Source: Pseudomonas guariconensis (lineage in GTDB: Bacteria > Pseudomonadota > Gammaproteobacteria > Pseudomonadales > Pseudomonadaceae). From it: a stretch of 64,000 nucleotides of DNA. Position 1 is the stretch's first letter, and the number at the start of each line of letters is the position of its first letter. Location of the stretch: assembly GCF_900102675.1 (NCBI RefSeq), contig NZ_FMYX01000002.1, forward strand, positions 469,286 to 533,285. Reading direction: 5' to 3'. The notes under the pieces were generated by a model. It was not told where the DNA came from. It searched no databases and saw only the letters and a program-made list of their open reading frames with translations. Below are positions 1 through 11,009 of this stretch, piece by piece. Position numbers and translations under genes: made by a program.

Positions 1-230
1 GGGCATGACAAGGCCTGTGGATAAGTGAACGGAGAACGGCGAACAAACGGCGGCGTTCAAAATCATCGTCGGAACAGGCTTGCGGTCACGCGCGGTCTCC
101 TCTAGGCAGGGACGAATCAGGTCAATGGACGTTTAGGCGTTGTACGAAATGTATCCGCTCTGGCCCATGCTGCGTTGGAACAGGGCTCCAATGCGCGTGT
201 ACGCGCGGGCGAACACATTTCATACAGACC
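1..230. other. intergenic region downstream of argE
   Basis: No gene is visible here. In Pseudomonas argE is usually followed on the same strand by argA, so this stretch probably holds the argE-argA spacer and the argA promoter, with argA lying outside the window. That is inference from known gene order. I see no clear terminator hairpin with a T-run. Confidence 0.4.
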
Positions 231-1373
231 CTAGCTCAGGCAATAGTGCCGGATCAGATCACGCAATAGACGCACGGTAGGCTCGATACGTGACATTTCA
301 AGGTATTCGCCCGGCTGGTGGGCACAGGCAATGTCGCCCGGGCCCAGCACGATGGTCTGGCAGCCCAGTTGTTGAAGATAAGGCGCTTCGGTGCCAAAGG
401 CCACTGCCTCGGCGCGATGGCCGGTCAGACGTTCGGCCAATTGCACCAGTTCGGCGTCGGCGGCCTGCTCGAACGGTGGGACTTCCGGAAACAACGGCGC
501 ATAGTCGATGCGCACTTCGTGGCGTTCGGCCACCGGCACGAGTTTTTCCCGGATCGCCGCGCGCAGCTGTTCGACATCCATGCCAGGCAGCGGACGCAGG
601 TCGAACTCCAGGGCGCATTGGCCGCAGATGCGATTAGGGTTGTCGCCGCCGTGGATGCAACCAAAGTTCATCGTCGGGGTCGGCACGCTGAACTGCGGGT
701 TGCGGTAGGCCTGCTGCCATTGCTGGCGAAGGCCCATCAGCTCGCCCATCACCGCATGCATCGCCTCAAGGGCACTGTGCCCAAGGCTTGGGTCAGAGGA
801 ATGCCCGCTGCGTCCCAGGATGTCGATACGGTCCATGAGGATGCCCTTGTGCATGCGAATCGGCCGCAAGCCCGTGGGCTCACCGATCACTGCCGCGCGG
901 CCTAGGGGCTGACCGGCCTCAGCCAGGGCGCGGGCGCCGGACATCGAGCTCTCCTCGTCGCAGGTCGCAAGAATCAGCAGCGGTTGCTTGAAATCGTGTT
1001 CCAACAGCGGCAACACGGCCTCGATGACCAGCGCAAAGAAGCCTTTCATGTCGCAACTGCCCAAGCCCACCCAGCGGCCATCGACCTCGGTCAGCTTGAG
1101 CGGATCGCTGGCCCACAGTTGTGGATCATAGGGCACGGTGTCGCTGTGTCCGGCCAACACCAGGCCGCCGGGGCCCGTGCCACGGCTGGCCAGCAGATTG
1201 AACTTGCCAGGCGTTACCTGGCGGATCTCGCAGACAAAGCCAAGATCGCCAAGCCAGCCGGCCAGCAAGTCGATGACCTGACGGTTGGACTGGTCCAGCG
1301 CAGCCTGGGTGCAACTGACCGACGGTGCGGCGATCAGGGCGGCGAACTGGTCTTTCAGCGACGGCAGGGGCAT
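231..1373 (-). CDS. argE: acetylornithine deacetylase
   Basis: Cytoplasmic metal-dependent amidohydrolase of the M20/ArgE family; it removes the acetyl group of N-acetylornithine to give ornithine in arginine synthesis. The 380-aa length is normal. Visible metal and active-site motifs are HSDT (H76, D78), SCDMKG (D108), the DEES segment (E140, E141) and GEPTG (E165). The C-terminal part has the usual late His in ACAHQPGE. The ATG is preceded by GAGGAG at good spacing. The gene is divergent from the CYTH gene. M20 enzymes are hard to separate by motifs alone, so a related deacetylase such as succinyl-diaminopimelate desuccinylase is the main alternative, but overall sequence and locus favour ArgE. 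Confidence 0.9.
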   Translation of the reverse strand: MPLPSLKDQFAALIAAPSVSCTQAALDQSNRQVIDLLAGWLGDLGFVCEIRQVTPGKFNLLASRGTGPGGLVLAGHSDTVPYDPQLWASDPLKLTEVDGRWVGLGSCDMKGFFALVIEAVLPLLEHDFKQPLLILATCDEESSMSGARALAEAGQPLGRAAVIGEPTGLRPIRMHKGILMDRIDILGRSGHSSDPSLGHSALEAMHAVMGELMGLRQQWQQAYRNPQFSVPTPTMNFGCIHGGDNPNRICGQCALEFDLRPLPGMDVEQLRAAIREKLVPVAERHEVRIDYAPLFPEVPPFEQAADAELVQLAERLTGHRAEAVAFGTEAPYLQQLGCQTIVLGPGDIACAHQPGEYLEMSRIEPTVRLLRDLIRHYCLS

Positions 1374-1495
1374 AAGCGCTCTCCTCGGGCTCGAGGCCCA
1401 TCATAGCAATGCATCCCGTCCCCGGAACAACCCAACAGCCGGGAGCCGACTCCTGTAGACTGCACGACAACGATGCCCCCTCCTTCGAGTCTGCG

Positions 1496-2863
1496 ATGCA
1501 CAAAGAAACCGAACTCAAGCTCCGCGCCAGCCGCGAGACCCTTGCCGCCCTGCGCGAGCACCCCCTGCTGAAGAAGCGCAACAAGTCCGGCTGGCAGACC
1601 CGCGAACTGCTCAACCAGTACTTCGACACCCCAGACCGCGACCTCGCGGCTGCCCGCGTTGCCCTGCGCCTGCGTCGGGACGGCGAGGTCATCATCCAGA
1701 CCCTCAAGTGCCGCGGCCAGAGCGTGGCCGGGCTGTCCGAGCGCAACGAACACGAATGGCACCTGGACAAGGTCAAGCTGGACCTCAAGAAGCTCGACCA
1801 CACCTGCTGGCCAGAGCAGCTAGCGGGGCTGGACAAAAAGACCATCAAGCCGCTGTTCACCACCGACTTCACCCGCGAATTCGCCGAGATCGCCTGGGGT
1901 CGTGGCAAAGCCAAGGTGGTGATCGAAGCCGCCCTTGACCAAGGCTTCGTCATCGCTGGCAAGCGCAAGGAAGAAATCTGCGAGCTGGAGCTTGAGCTGC
2001 GCGAAGGTGCCCCTGAAGCGCTGCTGGAACTGGCCGCCGAACTGGCCGCCAGTCTGCCGCTGATGCCCTGCGACATCAGCAAAGCCGAGCGCGGCTACCG
2101 CCTGCTCGAGCCCGAAAGCTATGAGCTGAGTTTGCCGAACACCGAACTTGAAGCCGAAACCTCGGTGGACGACGCCTTCGCGGCGCTGGCCTGGCAGTTG
2201 CTCGGCAGTAGCCAGCGCCTGGCCGAGCAGTACCGTCACAGCGGCCATTGGCGCCTGCTGCAGGACTGGGTGCAGTGCCTGGCCGAGCTGCGTGCCCTGG
2301 TCAGCACTCTGGGCCAGGCCGCCCCCCGCGCGACCACACGTGACCTACGTCTGCGCCTGGACGCCCTGCTGGAAGACTGGCGTCCGTTGGTACAGGCCGG
2401 CAACGACGACGAAGACGTCCGCCGCGCCGCCCCCGAGCAGTTCGCCGACGAGCTCGAAGACACTCGCTGGGGTCAGTTCTCCCTGGAAACCTCGCGCTGG
2501 CTGCTGGCCCGTACCTGGACCGTCGAGCGCGCCGGCCGGGGCGAGCGCCAGGGCAAGGCGCACCTGGCCAGCTGGCTGGCGCACCTGCTGGGCGAGGAAG
2601 GCCGTTCGCTGAAGTTGCCGCTGTATGCCCAGCGTCCAGAAGACCTTGCCGAGCAACTGCCGCGCATCGAGCAATTGCTGGCCTGGCTGCACCACGCGCG
2701 TCACGTCCTCGAGGCGCCGCAGATGGACCGGCTGTATGGCGACCTGAAGAAGCTACATGAGCTGGCGGAACTGCCGATCAGCGATGAACTGCTGGAGGCG
2801 CGGATCGAGCAGGCCCGCGTCATCGATCAGAGCAGGGGCTGGAAGCATTTGCTCAAAGTTTGA
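1496..2863 (+). CDS. CYTH and CHAD domain protein, probable inorganic triphosphatase
   Basis: A 455-aa two-domain protein. The N-terminal CYTH domain (about residues 1-200) carries the diagnostic ExExK motif at E4, E6 and K8, followed by alternating basic and acidic strand motifs such as RLRRDGE. The C-terminal half (about 225-455) is a helical CHAD domain rich in Arg/His/Leu. This architecture is that of YgiF-type inorganic triphosphatases, which hydrolyse tripolyphosphate; CHAD domains are known to bind polyphosphate. The frame is open further upstream to 1409, but the start at MHKETELK puts the ExExK motif at the N-terminus as in the family. It is divergent from argE. Substrate is inferred from the family only. 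Confidence 0.85.
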   Translation: MHKETELKLRASRETLAALREHPLLKKRNKSGWQTRELLNQYFDTPDRDLAAARVALRLRRDGEVIIQTLKCRGQSVAGLSERNEHEWHLDKVKLDLKKLDHTCWPEQLAGLDKKTIKPLFTTDFTREFAEIAWGRGKAKVVIEAALDQGFVIAGKRKEEICELELELREGAPEALLELAAELAASLPLMPCDISKAERGYRLLEPESYELSLPNTELEAETSVDDAFAALAWQLLGSSQRLAEQYRHSGHWRLLQDWVQCLAELRALVSTLGQAAPRATTRDLRLRLDALLEDWRPLVQAGNDDEDVRRAAPEQFADELEDTRWGQFSLETSRWLLARTWTVERAGRGERQGKAHLASWLAHLLGEEGRSLKLPLYAQRPEDLAEQLPRIEQLLAWLHHARHVLEAPQMDRLYGDLKKLHELAELPISDELLEARIEQARVIDQSRGWKHLLKV

Positions 2864-2877
2864 TACCGGCTCGCTAC

Positions 2878-2962
2878 TTCACGGGTGGACCCGTTCCTAC
2901 AGATACGGCGCAGATCCTGGTTTTGCGCAGCCCTGTGAGCGCGGGTTCCCCTGTGAACGCTT
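2878..2962. repeat. REP-like palindromic sequence between convergent genes
   Basis: The 98-bp gap between the convergent CYTH and Lrp genes contains a degenerate copy of the repeated palindrome seen elsewhere in the window (CACGGGTGGACCCGTTCC, then an inverted GCGCGGGTTCCCCTGTG). It may act as a bidirectional transcript end; there is no clear T-run. Confidence 0.5.
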
Positions 2963-3432
2963 CACCTCGATAACGGCAGGCTGGTGGTGGATTTGATTTC
3001 GGACAGGGCCACGATCGAATTGACTTCCTGGATCCCTGGCACGTTGGACAATTTCTCGAAGAAGAACCGTTCGTAGGCTTCGATGTCCGGCGTGACGATG
3101 CGCAGCAGGAAATCAACCGATCCCATTAGCACATAACACTCCAGCACCTGCGGAAAACCCCGGATCGCCTCAGTGAACTCGGTGAAGTTAGAACGCCCAT
3201 GGGCATTGAGCTTAACCTCGGCAAAGATCTGCGTATTGAGGCCAACCTTCTTGCGGTCGAGCAAGGTCACCTGGCCACGAATGATCCCCTCGTCCTTCAA
3301 GCGCTGTATGCGCCGCCAGCACGGCGATTGCGAAAGGCCGATACGCTCGGCGATCTGCGCGCTGGACAGCGAAGCATCCTCTTGTAACAGCTCCAGGATG
3401 CGGCGATCGTAAGCGTCAAGGTCGCTTTGCAT
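2962..3432 (-). CDS. Lrp/AsnC family transcriptional regulator
   Basis: 156-aa regulator with the Lrp layout: an N-terminal winged helix-turn-helix (DAYDRRILELLQEDA through AERIGLSQSPCWRRIQRLKDEG, about residues 4-50) and a C-terminal RAM/AsnC ligand-binding domain (about 65-150; GFPQVLECYVLMGSVDFLL). The start is placed at MQSDLDAYDR because GGAG lies eight bases upstream; an in-frame ATG seven codons earlier lacks such a site. It is divergent from the small ACT-like gene at 3558, suggesting autoregulation or control of that gene. The ligand is unknown; family members usually sense amino acids. Confidence 0.9.
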   Translation of the reverse strand: MQSDLDAYDRRILELLQEDASLSSAQIAERIGLSQSPCWRRIQRLKDEGIIRGQVTLLDRKKVGLNTQIFAEVKLNAHGRSNFTEFTEAIRGFPQVLECYVLMGSVDFLLRIVTPDIEAYERFFFEKLSNVPGIQEVNSIVALSEIKSTTSLPLSR

Positions 3433-3557
3433 GAATAATTCTCCATTTCGCACAGATTCGAATAGAAATAGCTACCAAGGGGCGATTGGCTGGAATCATA
3501 GCGAAAAAATACCCCCCTCGACCTGCCAGAATTTCTCCCTCGACGATGGAGATCGGC

Positions 3558-3884
3558 ATGAACGCACTCGAACGCCCCGACACCCCGCAACGCACCGACA
3601 CCTGGGCCGCCAGCGCCGCTCACTGCACCGCACGCTATCGCCTGCAGGCCGAGGCCGAGCCGGACAGCCTGTGCCGGGTGCTCAATCTGTTCGCGTTGCA
3701 GTTTCTGACTCCGCACAGCGTCCATGTGCAACAGCAGGACGATCTGCTGGATATCGAAGTGGGTGTGGACGGACTTAGCTGGCATCGGGCCGAAGTCATT
3801 GCACAGAAATTGCGCAACCTGGTGTGTGTCGGTGAAGTGCGCCTTGAGAACATGCCGCGGATGGCCGAGGTGGCTGCAAGCTGA
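3558..3884 (+). CDS. small ACT-like hypothetical protein
   Basis: 108 aa with a good ribosome site (GGAG six bases before ATG). I do not recognise a named family. The order strand (HCTARYRLQAE), helix (DSLCRVLNLFALQFL), strands (HSVHVQQQDDLLDIEVGV), helix (WHRAEVIAQKLRNL) and strand (VGEVRLEN) resembles the beta-alpha-beta-beta-alpha-beta fold of ACT regulatory domains, as in acetolactate synthase small subunits. No enzymatic domain is attached. It is divergent from an Lrp-family regulator, whose own effector domain is ACT-like, so a small-molecule or protein-partner role is possible. That is inference from pattern only. Confidence 0.7.
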   Translation: MNALERPDTPQRTDTWAASAAHCTARYRLQAEAEPDSLCRVLNLFALQFLTPHSVHVQQQDDLLDIEVGVDGLSWHRAEVIAQKLRNLVCVGEVRLENMPRMAEVAAS

Positions 3885-4013
3885 GGACTGCGAGACGGGG
3901 GTGGCCTCGTTCGGCTTCTCTGAGCAAGATCCAGACACTTTTTGCCCCGACTCCTTCACCTGACGCCGGCTAGCCTTCCCCGGGACCGATCCACCCTGGC
4001 AAGGAAGCCATCT

Positions 4014-5696
4014 ATGTATACCGACGACACCCACGCCCTTGACCTGAGCCGAGTGCTCGACGCCCTGCTCATCGAACAGCACCTGGACGCCAGCGACACC
4101 CTGCGCGTTCTCGAACAGGCCCACCGCCACCCAGATCAGCATCCGCTCGAGACCATCGCCAGCCTCGACCTCCATGACCGTCGCCACCCCGACCGACGCC
4201 TGGACCTGGACATCCTCTGCCAATGGCTCGCCAACCGGGCCGGCCAACCGTTCATGCGCATAGACCCACTGCAAGTCGACCTGCAGCAGGTCAGCGGCCT
4301 GATGTCGCCAGCTTTCGCCCAGCGCCACGGCATCCTCGCCGTGGCTGTGGACGACAGCTGCGTCACGGTGGCCAGCGCCCAACCCTACCAGTGCGAATGG
4401 GAGGCCGACTTGGTCCGCAGCCTGGGCAAGCCGATCCGCCGCGTACTGGCCAGCCCGGTGCAGGTTCGCCAATTGGCCCAGACCTTCGTTCGCCTGGCCC
4501 ACTCGGTCAAGGGCGCACAGCGCCAGCAGACCACTGGCCTGGGTGAACTGGAGCATCTGCTGGAGCTCGGCCAGCGCCACACTGAGGCCAGCGCCGACGA
4601 CGCCCACATCGTGCACATCGTCGACTGGCTGCTGCAGTACGCCATCGAACAGCGCGCCAGCGATATCCACCTCGAACCGCGCCGAGAACAGGGCCAGCTG
4701 CGATATCGCATAGATGGCTTGCTGCATACGGTCTATGCCTTTCCGGCAGGTGTCACCCTGGCGTTGGTCAGCCGCCTCAAGCACTTGGGGCGCATGGATG
4801 TCGCAGAAAAGCGCCGCCCCCAGGACGGTCGACTGAAAAGCCGTCTGCCGGGGGGGGGCGACGTGGAACTGCGGCTGTCCACATTACCCACGCCTTTCGG
4901 CGAAAAACTGGTACTGCGGCTGTTCGACTCCCAACAATCGCACCAGGACTTTCACCACTTGGGCCTGGAGGGCGACTTGCTACGCCAATGGCAAGGGCTG
5001 CTGAACCACCGCCAGGGTATCGTCCTGGTCACAGGCCCCACAGGCTCGGGCAAGACCAGCACGCTCTACGCCAGCCTACGCCAACTGGCCACGCCCCAGG
5101 TCAACCTGTGCACCATCGAAGACCCTATCGAGCGTCTGGAGCCTGCGTTCAACCAGCTGCAGGTCCAGCCGAGCCTCGACCTGGGGTTTGCCAATGGCGT
5201 GCGCGCCCTGCTGCGCCAGGATCCGGACATCATCATGATCGGTGAGATACGTGATCGCGAGACCGCCCAGGTCGCGGTGCAAGCAGCCCTGACGGGACAT
5301 CTGGTGCTGTCCACCCTTCACACCGACGACACCTGCAGCGCGATCACCCGTCTACAGGAGCTGGGTGTGGCGGACTACCTGCTCAAAGCCACACTGCTCG
5401 GCGTCATGGCCCAGCGCCTGGTGCGTACCTTCTGCGGCGACTGCCAGGGCACGGCGGCCCTCGACGGTGTTGCCTGTCGTGCTTGCCGAGGGACGGGGTT
5501 TCATGGCCGCACGGGGCTGTTCGAGCTGTTGATCCCAAGCGAAGGCCTGCGCGCCAGTATCGGCTCCAACAGCGATCTGGCCGCCCTGCGTCGGATGGCT
5601 CTGGCGGAAGGTTTGCAGGACCTGCGCCACTGCGGGGAGGTGAAAATCAGCGCCGGACAGACCAGCCTGGCGGAGGTGCTCAGGGTCTGCTCCTGA
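4014..5696 (+). CDS. GspE/PilB-type secretion or pilus assembly ATPase
   Basis: 560-aa hexameric AAA-like ATPase of the type II secretion/type IV pilus assembly class. The N-terminal part (about 1-170) matches GspE-N/MshEN-like regions. The motor domain has a Walker A GPTGSGKTST (K347), the Asp-box IEDPIE, Walker B IIMIGEIRDRE and the His box LSTLHTDD. A zinc-binding tetracysteine (CGDC ... CRAC) lies near the C-terminus, typical of GspE and PilB and absent from PilT. AAGGA sits eight bases before the ATG. No pseudopilin, secretin or inner-membrane platform gene is adjacent, so the partner machine is encoded elsewhere and cannot be told from this window. Confidence 0.88.
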   Translation: MYTDDTHALDLSRVLDALLIEQHLDASDTLRVLEQAHRHPDQHPLETIASLDLHDRRHPDRRLDLDILCQWLANRAGQPFMRIDPLQVDLQQVSGLMSPAFAQRHGILAVAVDDSCVTVASAQPYQCEWEADLVRSLGKPIRRVLASPVQVRQLAQTFVRLAHSVKGAQRQQTTGLGELEHLLELGQRHTEASADDAHIVHIVDWLLQYAIEQRASDIHLEPRREQGQLRYRIDGLLHTVYAFPAGVTLALVSRLKHLGRMDVAEKRRPQDGRLKSRLPGGGDVELRLSTLPTPFGEKLVLRLFDSQQSHQDFHHLGLEGDLLRQWQGLLNHRQGIVLVTGPTGSGKTSTLYASLRQLATPQVNLCTIEDPIERLEPAFNQLQVQPSLDLGFANGVRALLRQDPDIIMIGEIRDRETAQVAVQAALTGHLVLSTLHTDDTCSAITRLQELGVADYLLKATLLGVMAQRLVRTFCGDCQGTAALDGVACRACRGTGFHGRTGLFELLIPSEGLRASIGSNSDLAALRRMALAEGLQDLRHCGEVKISAGQTSLAEVLRVCS

Positions 5697-5788
5697 GCAA
5701 AATTCCCTTGTATTCAGGGAACTTGCGTCACTCAGACACGATCCAAACGGCCATTCCCACAACCCTCACCACTCGAGGTGAATGCACC

Positions 5789-6103
5789 ATGCGTCTCAAA
5801 ACCGCCATCGCAGCCGCCGCCCTGCTCTCGCTGCCTGTTGGCTCCGCCATGGCCGATACCTTCTGGCGTAACGTCATGACTTCCGGCGCGACCACCGCGT
5901 CGAGCTACCTGACCTCCAAAGACCACAAGATGGTCGTGGCCGCCCAAGACGATGCCGGCAGCTTCGTTGCCAGCGAAGGCGCCATCCGCGGGCCATACCT
6001 GGAGGCAGCGCTCCGTAAGGTGCGCGCCGACAACCCTGGCATGCAAGCGACCGACATGGACCTGGCCAACGCTATCCTGGCCAAGAACGCCGTCGTCGAG
6101 TAA
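5789..6103 (+). CDS. small exported protein, DUF2388-like
   Basis: 104 aa with a clear signal peptide (MRLKTAIAAAALLSLPVGSAMA, cleavage after AMA) and a short mature domain of about 80 residues containing TTASSYLTSKD and FVASEGAIRGPYLEAAL. This matches the small periplasmic DUF2388 family common in Pseudomonas, whose function is not known. GAGGTG precedes the ATG. It follows the ATPase gene by 92 bp on the same strand and may have its own promoter. Confidence 0.75.
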   Translation: MRLKTAIAAAALLSLPVGSAMADTFWRNVMTSGATTASSYLTSKDHKMVVAAQDDAGSFVASEGAIRGPYLEAALRKVRADNPGMQATDMDLANAILAKNAVVE

Positions 6104-6170
6104 CACCGCAGGGTCCTTCCGACAGATCCATCTCGGGCCTGTATGAGCAACGGTCTTGCTCCGTGGCGTC

Positions 6171-6240
6171 TTGTTCGCGGGTAAACCCGCTCCCACTGGT
6201 CCGCGCTGGCCCTGTGGGAGCGGCTGACCCGCAAGCAGAC
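6171..6240. repeat. REP palindrome pair
   Basis: Inverted pair: TTCGCGGGTAAACCCGCTCC reads into an inverted GTGGGAGCGGCTGACCCGC about 15 bases later. It lies between the convergent DUF2388 and gcvP genes. It is the clearest copy of the element repeated through the window and probably folds into a long hairpin in either transcript. Confidence 0.75.
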
Positions 6241-6327
6241 GACTCAGATGCTGGGGTCATCTAACCGCTGCTTCAATCGCCCATTTCCCTCTGCTTCCTA
6301 CCTACCTTGGGTGGCCTAGCATCAGCC

Positions 6328-9201
<2,874 letters not shown>

Positions 9202-9298
9202 GGCGATCGTCTCTTCCTGGACCAGGTCTCATGGAGACTTACAAGTCTAGGAAGGGATTGCCCATGCTGCGTGAAATCTTGCGTTGCCCAGTGACTTC

Positions 9299-9352
9299 TT
9301 CACGGATAAACCCGCTCCCGCAGGGCTCGGATCGCGCCTGCAGGAGGGGTTT
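9299..9352. repeat. REP palindrome between gcvH and gcvP
   Basis: AAACCCGCTCCCGCAGG (from 9308) faces an inverted CCTGCAGGAGGGGTTT (to 9352). The hairpin lies inside the gcvTHP transcript, immediately after the gcvH stop. Such elements are known to stabilise upstream mRNA or to cause partial termination. Confidence 0.65.
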
Positions 9353-9369
9353 AGTTGTGCCAGGAAGGC

Positions 9370-9753
9370 TTACTCGCCGATGGCAGCTTGGTAGCCAGCA
9401 GCGTCCAGCAGGTTGTCCAGATCGGCTGGGTTGCTTGGCTTGAGCTTGAAGATCCAGGCAGCGTAGGGCTCTTCGTTGAGCAGCTCAGGGCTGTCGGCCA
9501 GTTCTTCGTTGACGGCGATGACTTCGCCGGCCACAGGTGCGTAGATATCCGAAGCGGCCTTGACCGACTCGACCACGCCCGCGGCGTCGCCAGCGGCAAA
9601 CACCTTGCCCACTTCTGCCAATTCGACGAACACCACATCACCCAGGGCTTGCTGGGCATGATCGCTGATACCGACGGTCACGCTGCCATCGGCCTCCAGG
9701 CGTGCCCACTCGTGGCTTTCGGCAAAACGCAGTTCGGCGGGGATATTGCTCAT
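9370..9753 (-). CDS. gcvH: glycine cleavage system H protein
   Basis: 127-aa lipoyl carrier that shuttles the aminomethyl group between GcvP, GcvT and the L protein. The lipoylated lysine is K65 in the motif [12 protein letters not shown], in the usual hairpin turn. Length and fold ([11 protein letters not shown] ... [24 protein letters not shown] stretch) are typical. It lies between gcvT (47 bp upstream) and gcvP. Confidence 0.97.
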   Translation of the reverse strand: MSNIPAELRFAESHEWARLEADGSVTVGISDHAQQALGDVVFVELAEVGKVFAAGDAAGVVESVKAASDIYAPVAGEVIAVNEELADSPELLNEEPYAAWIFKLKPSNPADLDNLLDAAGYQAAIGE

Positions 9754-9800
9754 CTGTTGTCTTCCTCGATTGGCTCAGCGGTCAGCCCGCCGGTAATTGT

Positions 9801-10883
9801 TCAGATCAGAATCTTTCCATGGCGCACGAAGGTCGGCTTGACCACCCGCACCGGATACCACTTGCCACGAATCTCCACCTCGGCACGCTCGCCCGTAGCC
9901 ATGGGCACACGCGCCAAGGCGATGGATTTGCTCAGCGTAGGCGAGAAACTACCACTGGTGATCTCCCCTTCGCCAATCCCGGCTACCCGCACTACCTGAT
10001 GGGCGCGCAGTACACCACGCTCTTCCAGCACCAGGCCGACCAGTTTCTCTTGCACACCCTGCTCGATTTCCGCAAGCAGGCCGGTACGCCCGATGAAGTC
10101 GCGCTCGGCCGGTTCCCAGGCGACACTCCAGCCGAGGTTGGAGGTCAGTGGCGTATGGTTTTCGTCAATGTCTTGGCCGTAAAGGTTCATGCCGGCTTCC
10201 AGGCGCAACGTGTCGCGCGCACCTAGGCCGCTCGGCGCAATGCCTGCACCGACCAGGTCGTTGAAGAAGGCTGGCGCCTGCTGGCCGGGGAAGATGATCT
10301 CCAGGCCGTCCTCGCCGGTGTAGCCGGTGCGGGCAATGAACCAGTCACCTTCGGCAACCCCTTCGAACGGGCGCAGCTCACGGACCAGTGCAGCACGCGG
10401 GGCACTGAGCAACTGGGCGACTTTTTCGCGGGCATGGGGGCCTTGGATGGCGAGGATGGCGAGCTCGGAGCGCTCGACGAAGTTGATGGCGAAACCGGCG
10501 CTCTGCGCCTGCAGCCAGGTGAGGACCTTGTCGCGGGTGGCGGCGTTGGCCACCAGGCGATAGCCGATTTCCGTGCGGTAGGCGATCAGGTCGTCGATGA
10601 CGCCGCCGTCGGCGTTGAGCAACGGGCTGTACAGCGCCTTGCCGAGGCTATCCAGACGGGCCACATCGTTGGCCAGCAAACGTTGCAGCCAGGGTGTGGC
10701 CTGGTCGCCGGCAACATCGATGACGGTCATGTGGGATACATCGAAGACGCCGCAATCACTGCGCACCTGGTGGTGCTCCTCGACTTGCGAACCGTAGTGC
10801 AGGGGCATGTCCCAACCACCGAAATCGACCATCTTGGCGCCGAGCGCCAAGTGCAGGTCATACAGAGGCGTACGCTGTCCCAT
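9801..10883 (-). CDS. gcvT: aminomethyltransferase, T protein
   Basis: 360-aa T protein; it transfers the methylene group from aminomethyl-lipoyl-GcvH to tetrahydrofolate, releasing ammonia. Family landmarks include [21 protein letters not shown] near the N-terminus, the folate-site Asp in DVSHM, and the C-terminal [12 protein letters not shown] segment. The start is set at [11 protein letters not shown] because AAGGAG lies just upstream; the frame stays open for 36 further codons without support. First gene of the gcvTHP operon. Confidence 0.96.
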   Translation of the reverse strand: MGQRTPLYDLHLALGAKMVDFGGWDMPLHYGSQVEEHHQVRSDCGVFDVSHMTVIDVAGDQATPWLQRLLANDVARLDSLGKALYSPLLNADGGVIDDLIAYRTEIGYRLVANAATRDKVLTWLQAQSAGFAINFVERSELAILAIQGPHAREKVAQLLSAPRAALVRELRPFEGVAEGDWFIARTGYTGEDGLEIIFPGQQAPAFFNDLVGAGIAPSGLGARDTLRLEAGMNLYGQDIDENHTPLTSNLGWSVAWEPAERDFIGRTGLLAEIEQGVQEKLVGLVLEERGVLRAHQVVRVAGIGEGEITSGSFSPTLSKSIALARVPMATGERAEVEIRGKWYPVRVVKPTFVRHGKILI

Positions 10884-10978
10884 GGGTTTCTCCTTCCGGG
10901 CGTGGCGAGGCAGCGGCGGTCGGCAACGTTGATCCGTCGCCTGATCTTGTTCAGGACCCGCCGCAGCGAATGCCGCGC

Positions 10979-10984
10979 ATTGTA
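10979..10984 (-). promoter_or_regulatory. possible -10 box of the gcvTHP promoter
   Basis: On the minus strand TACAAT lies about 95 bases upstream of the gcvT ATG, in the gap between the iron permease gene and gcvT. A convincing -35 box is not visible, so this is weak. I see no glycine riboswitch fold that I could support. Confidence 0.3.
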
Positions 10985-11009
10985 GCCGCAAGGGCGGAGC
11001 CTGGCACCC

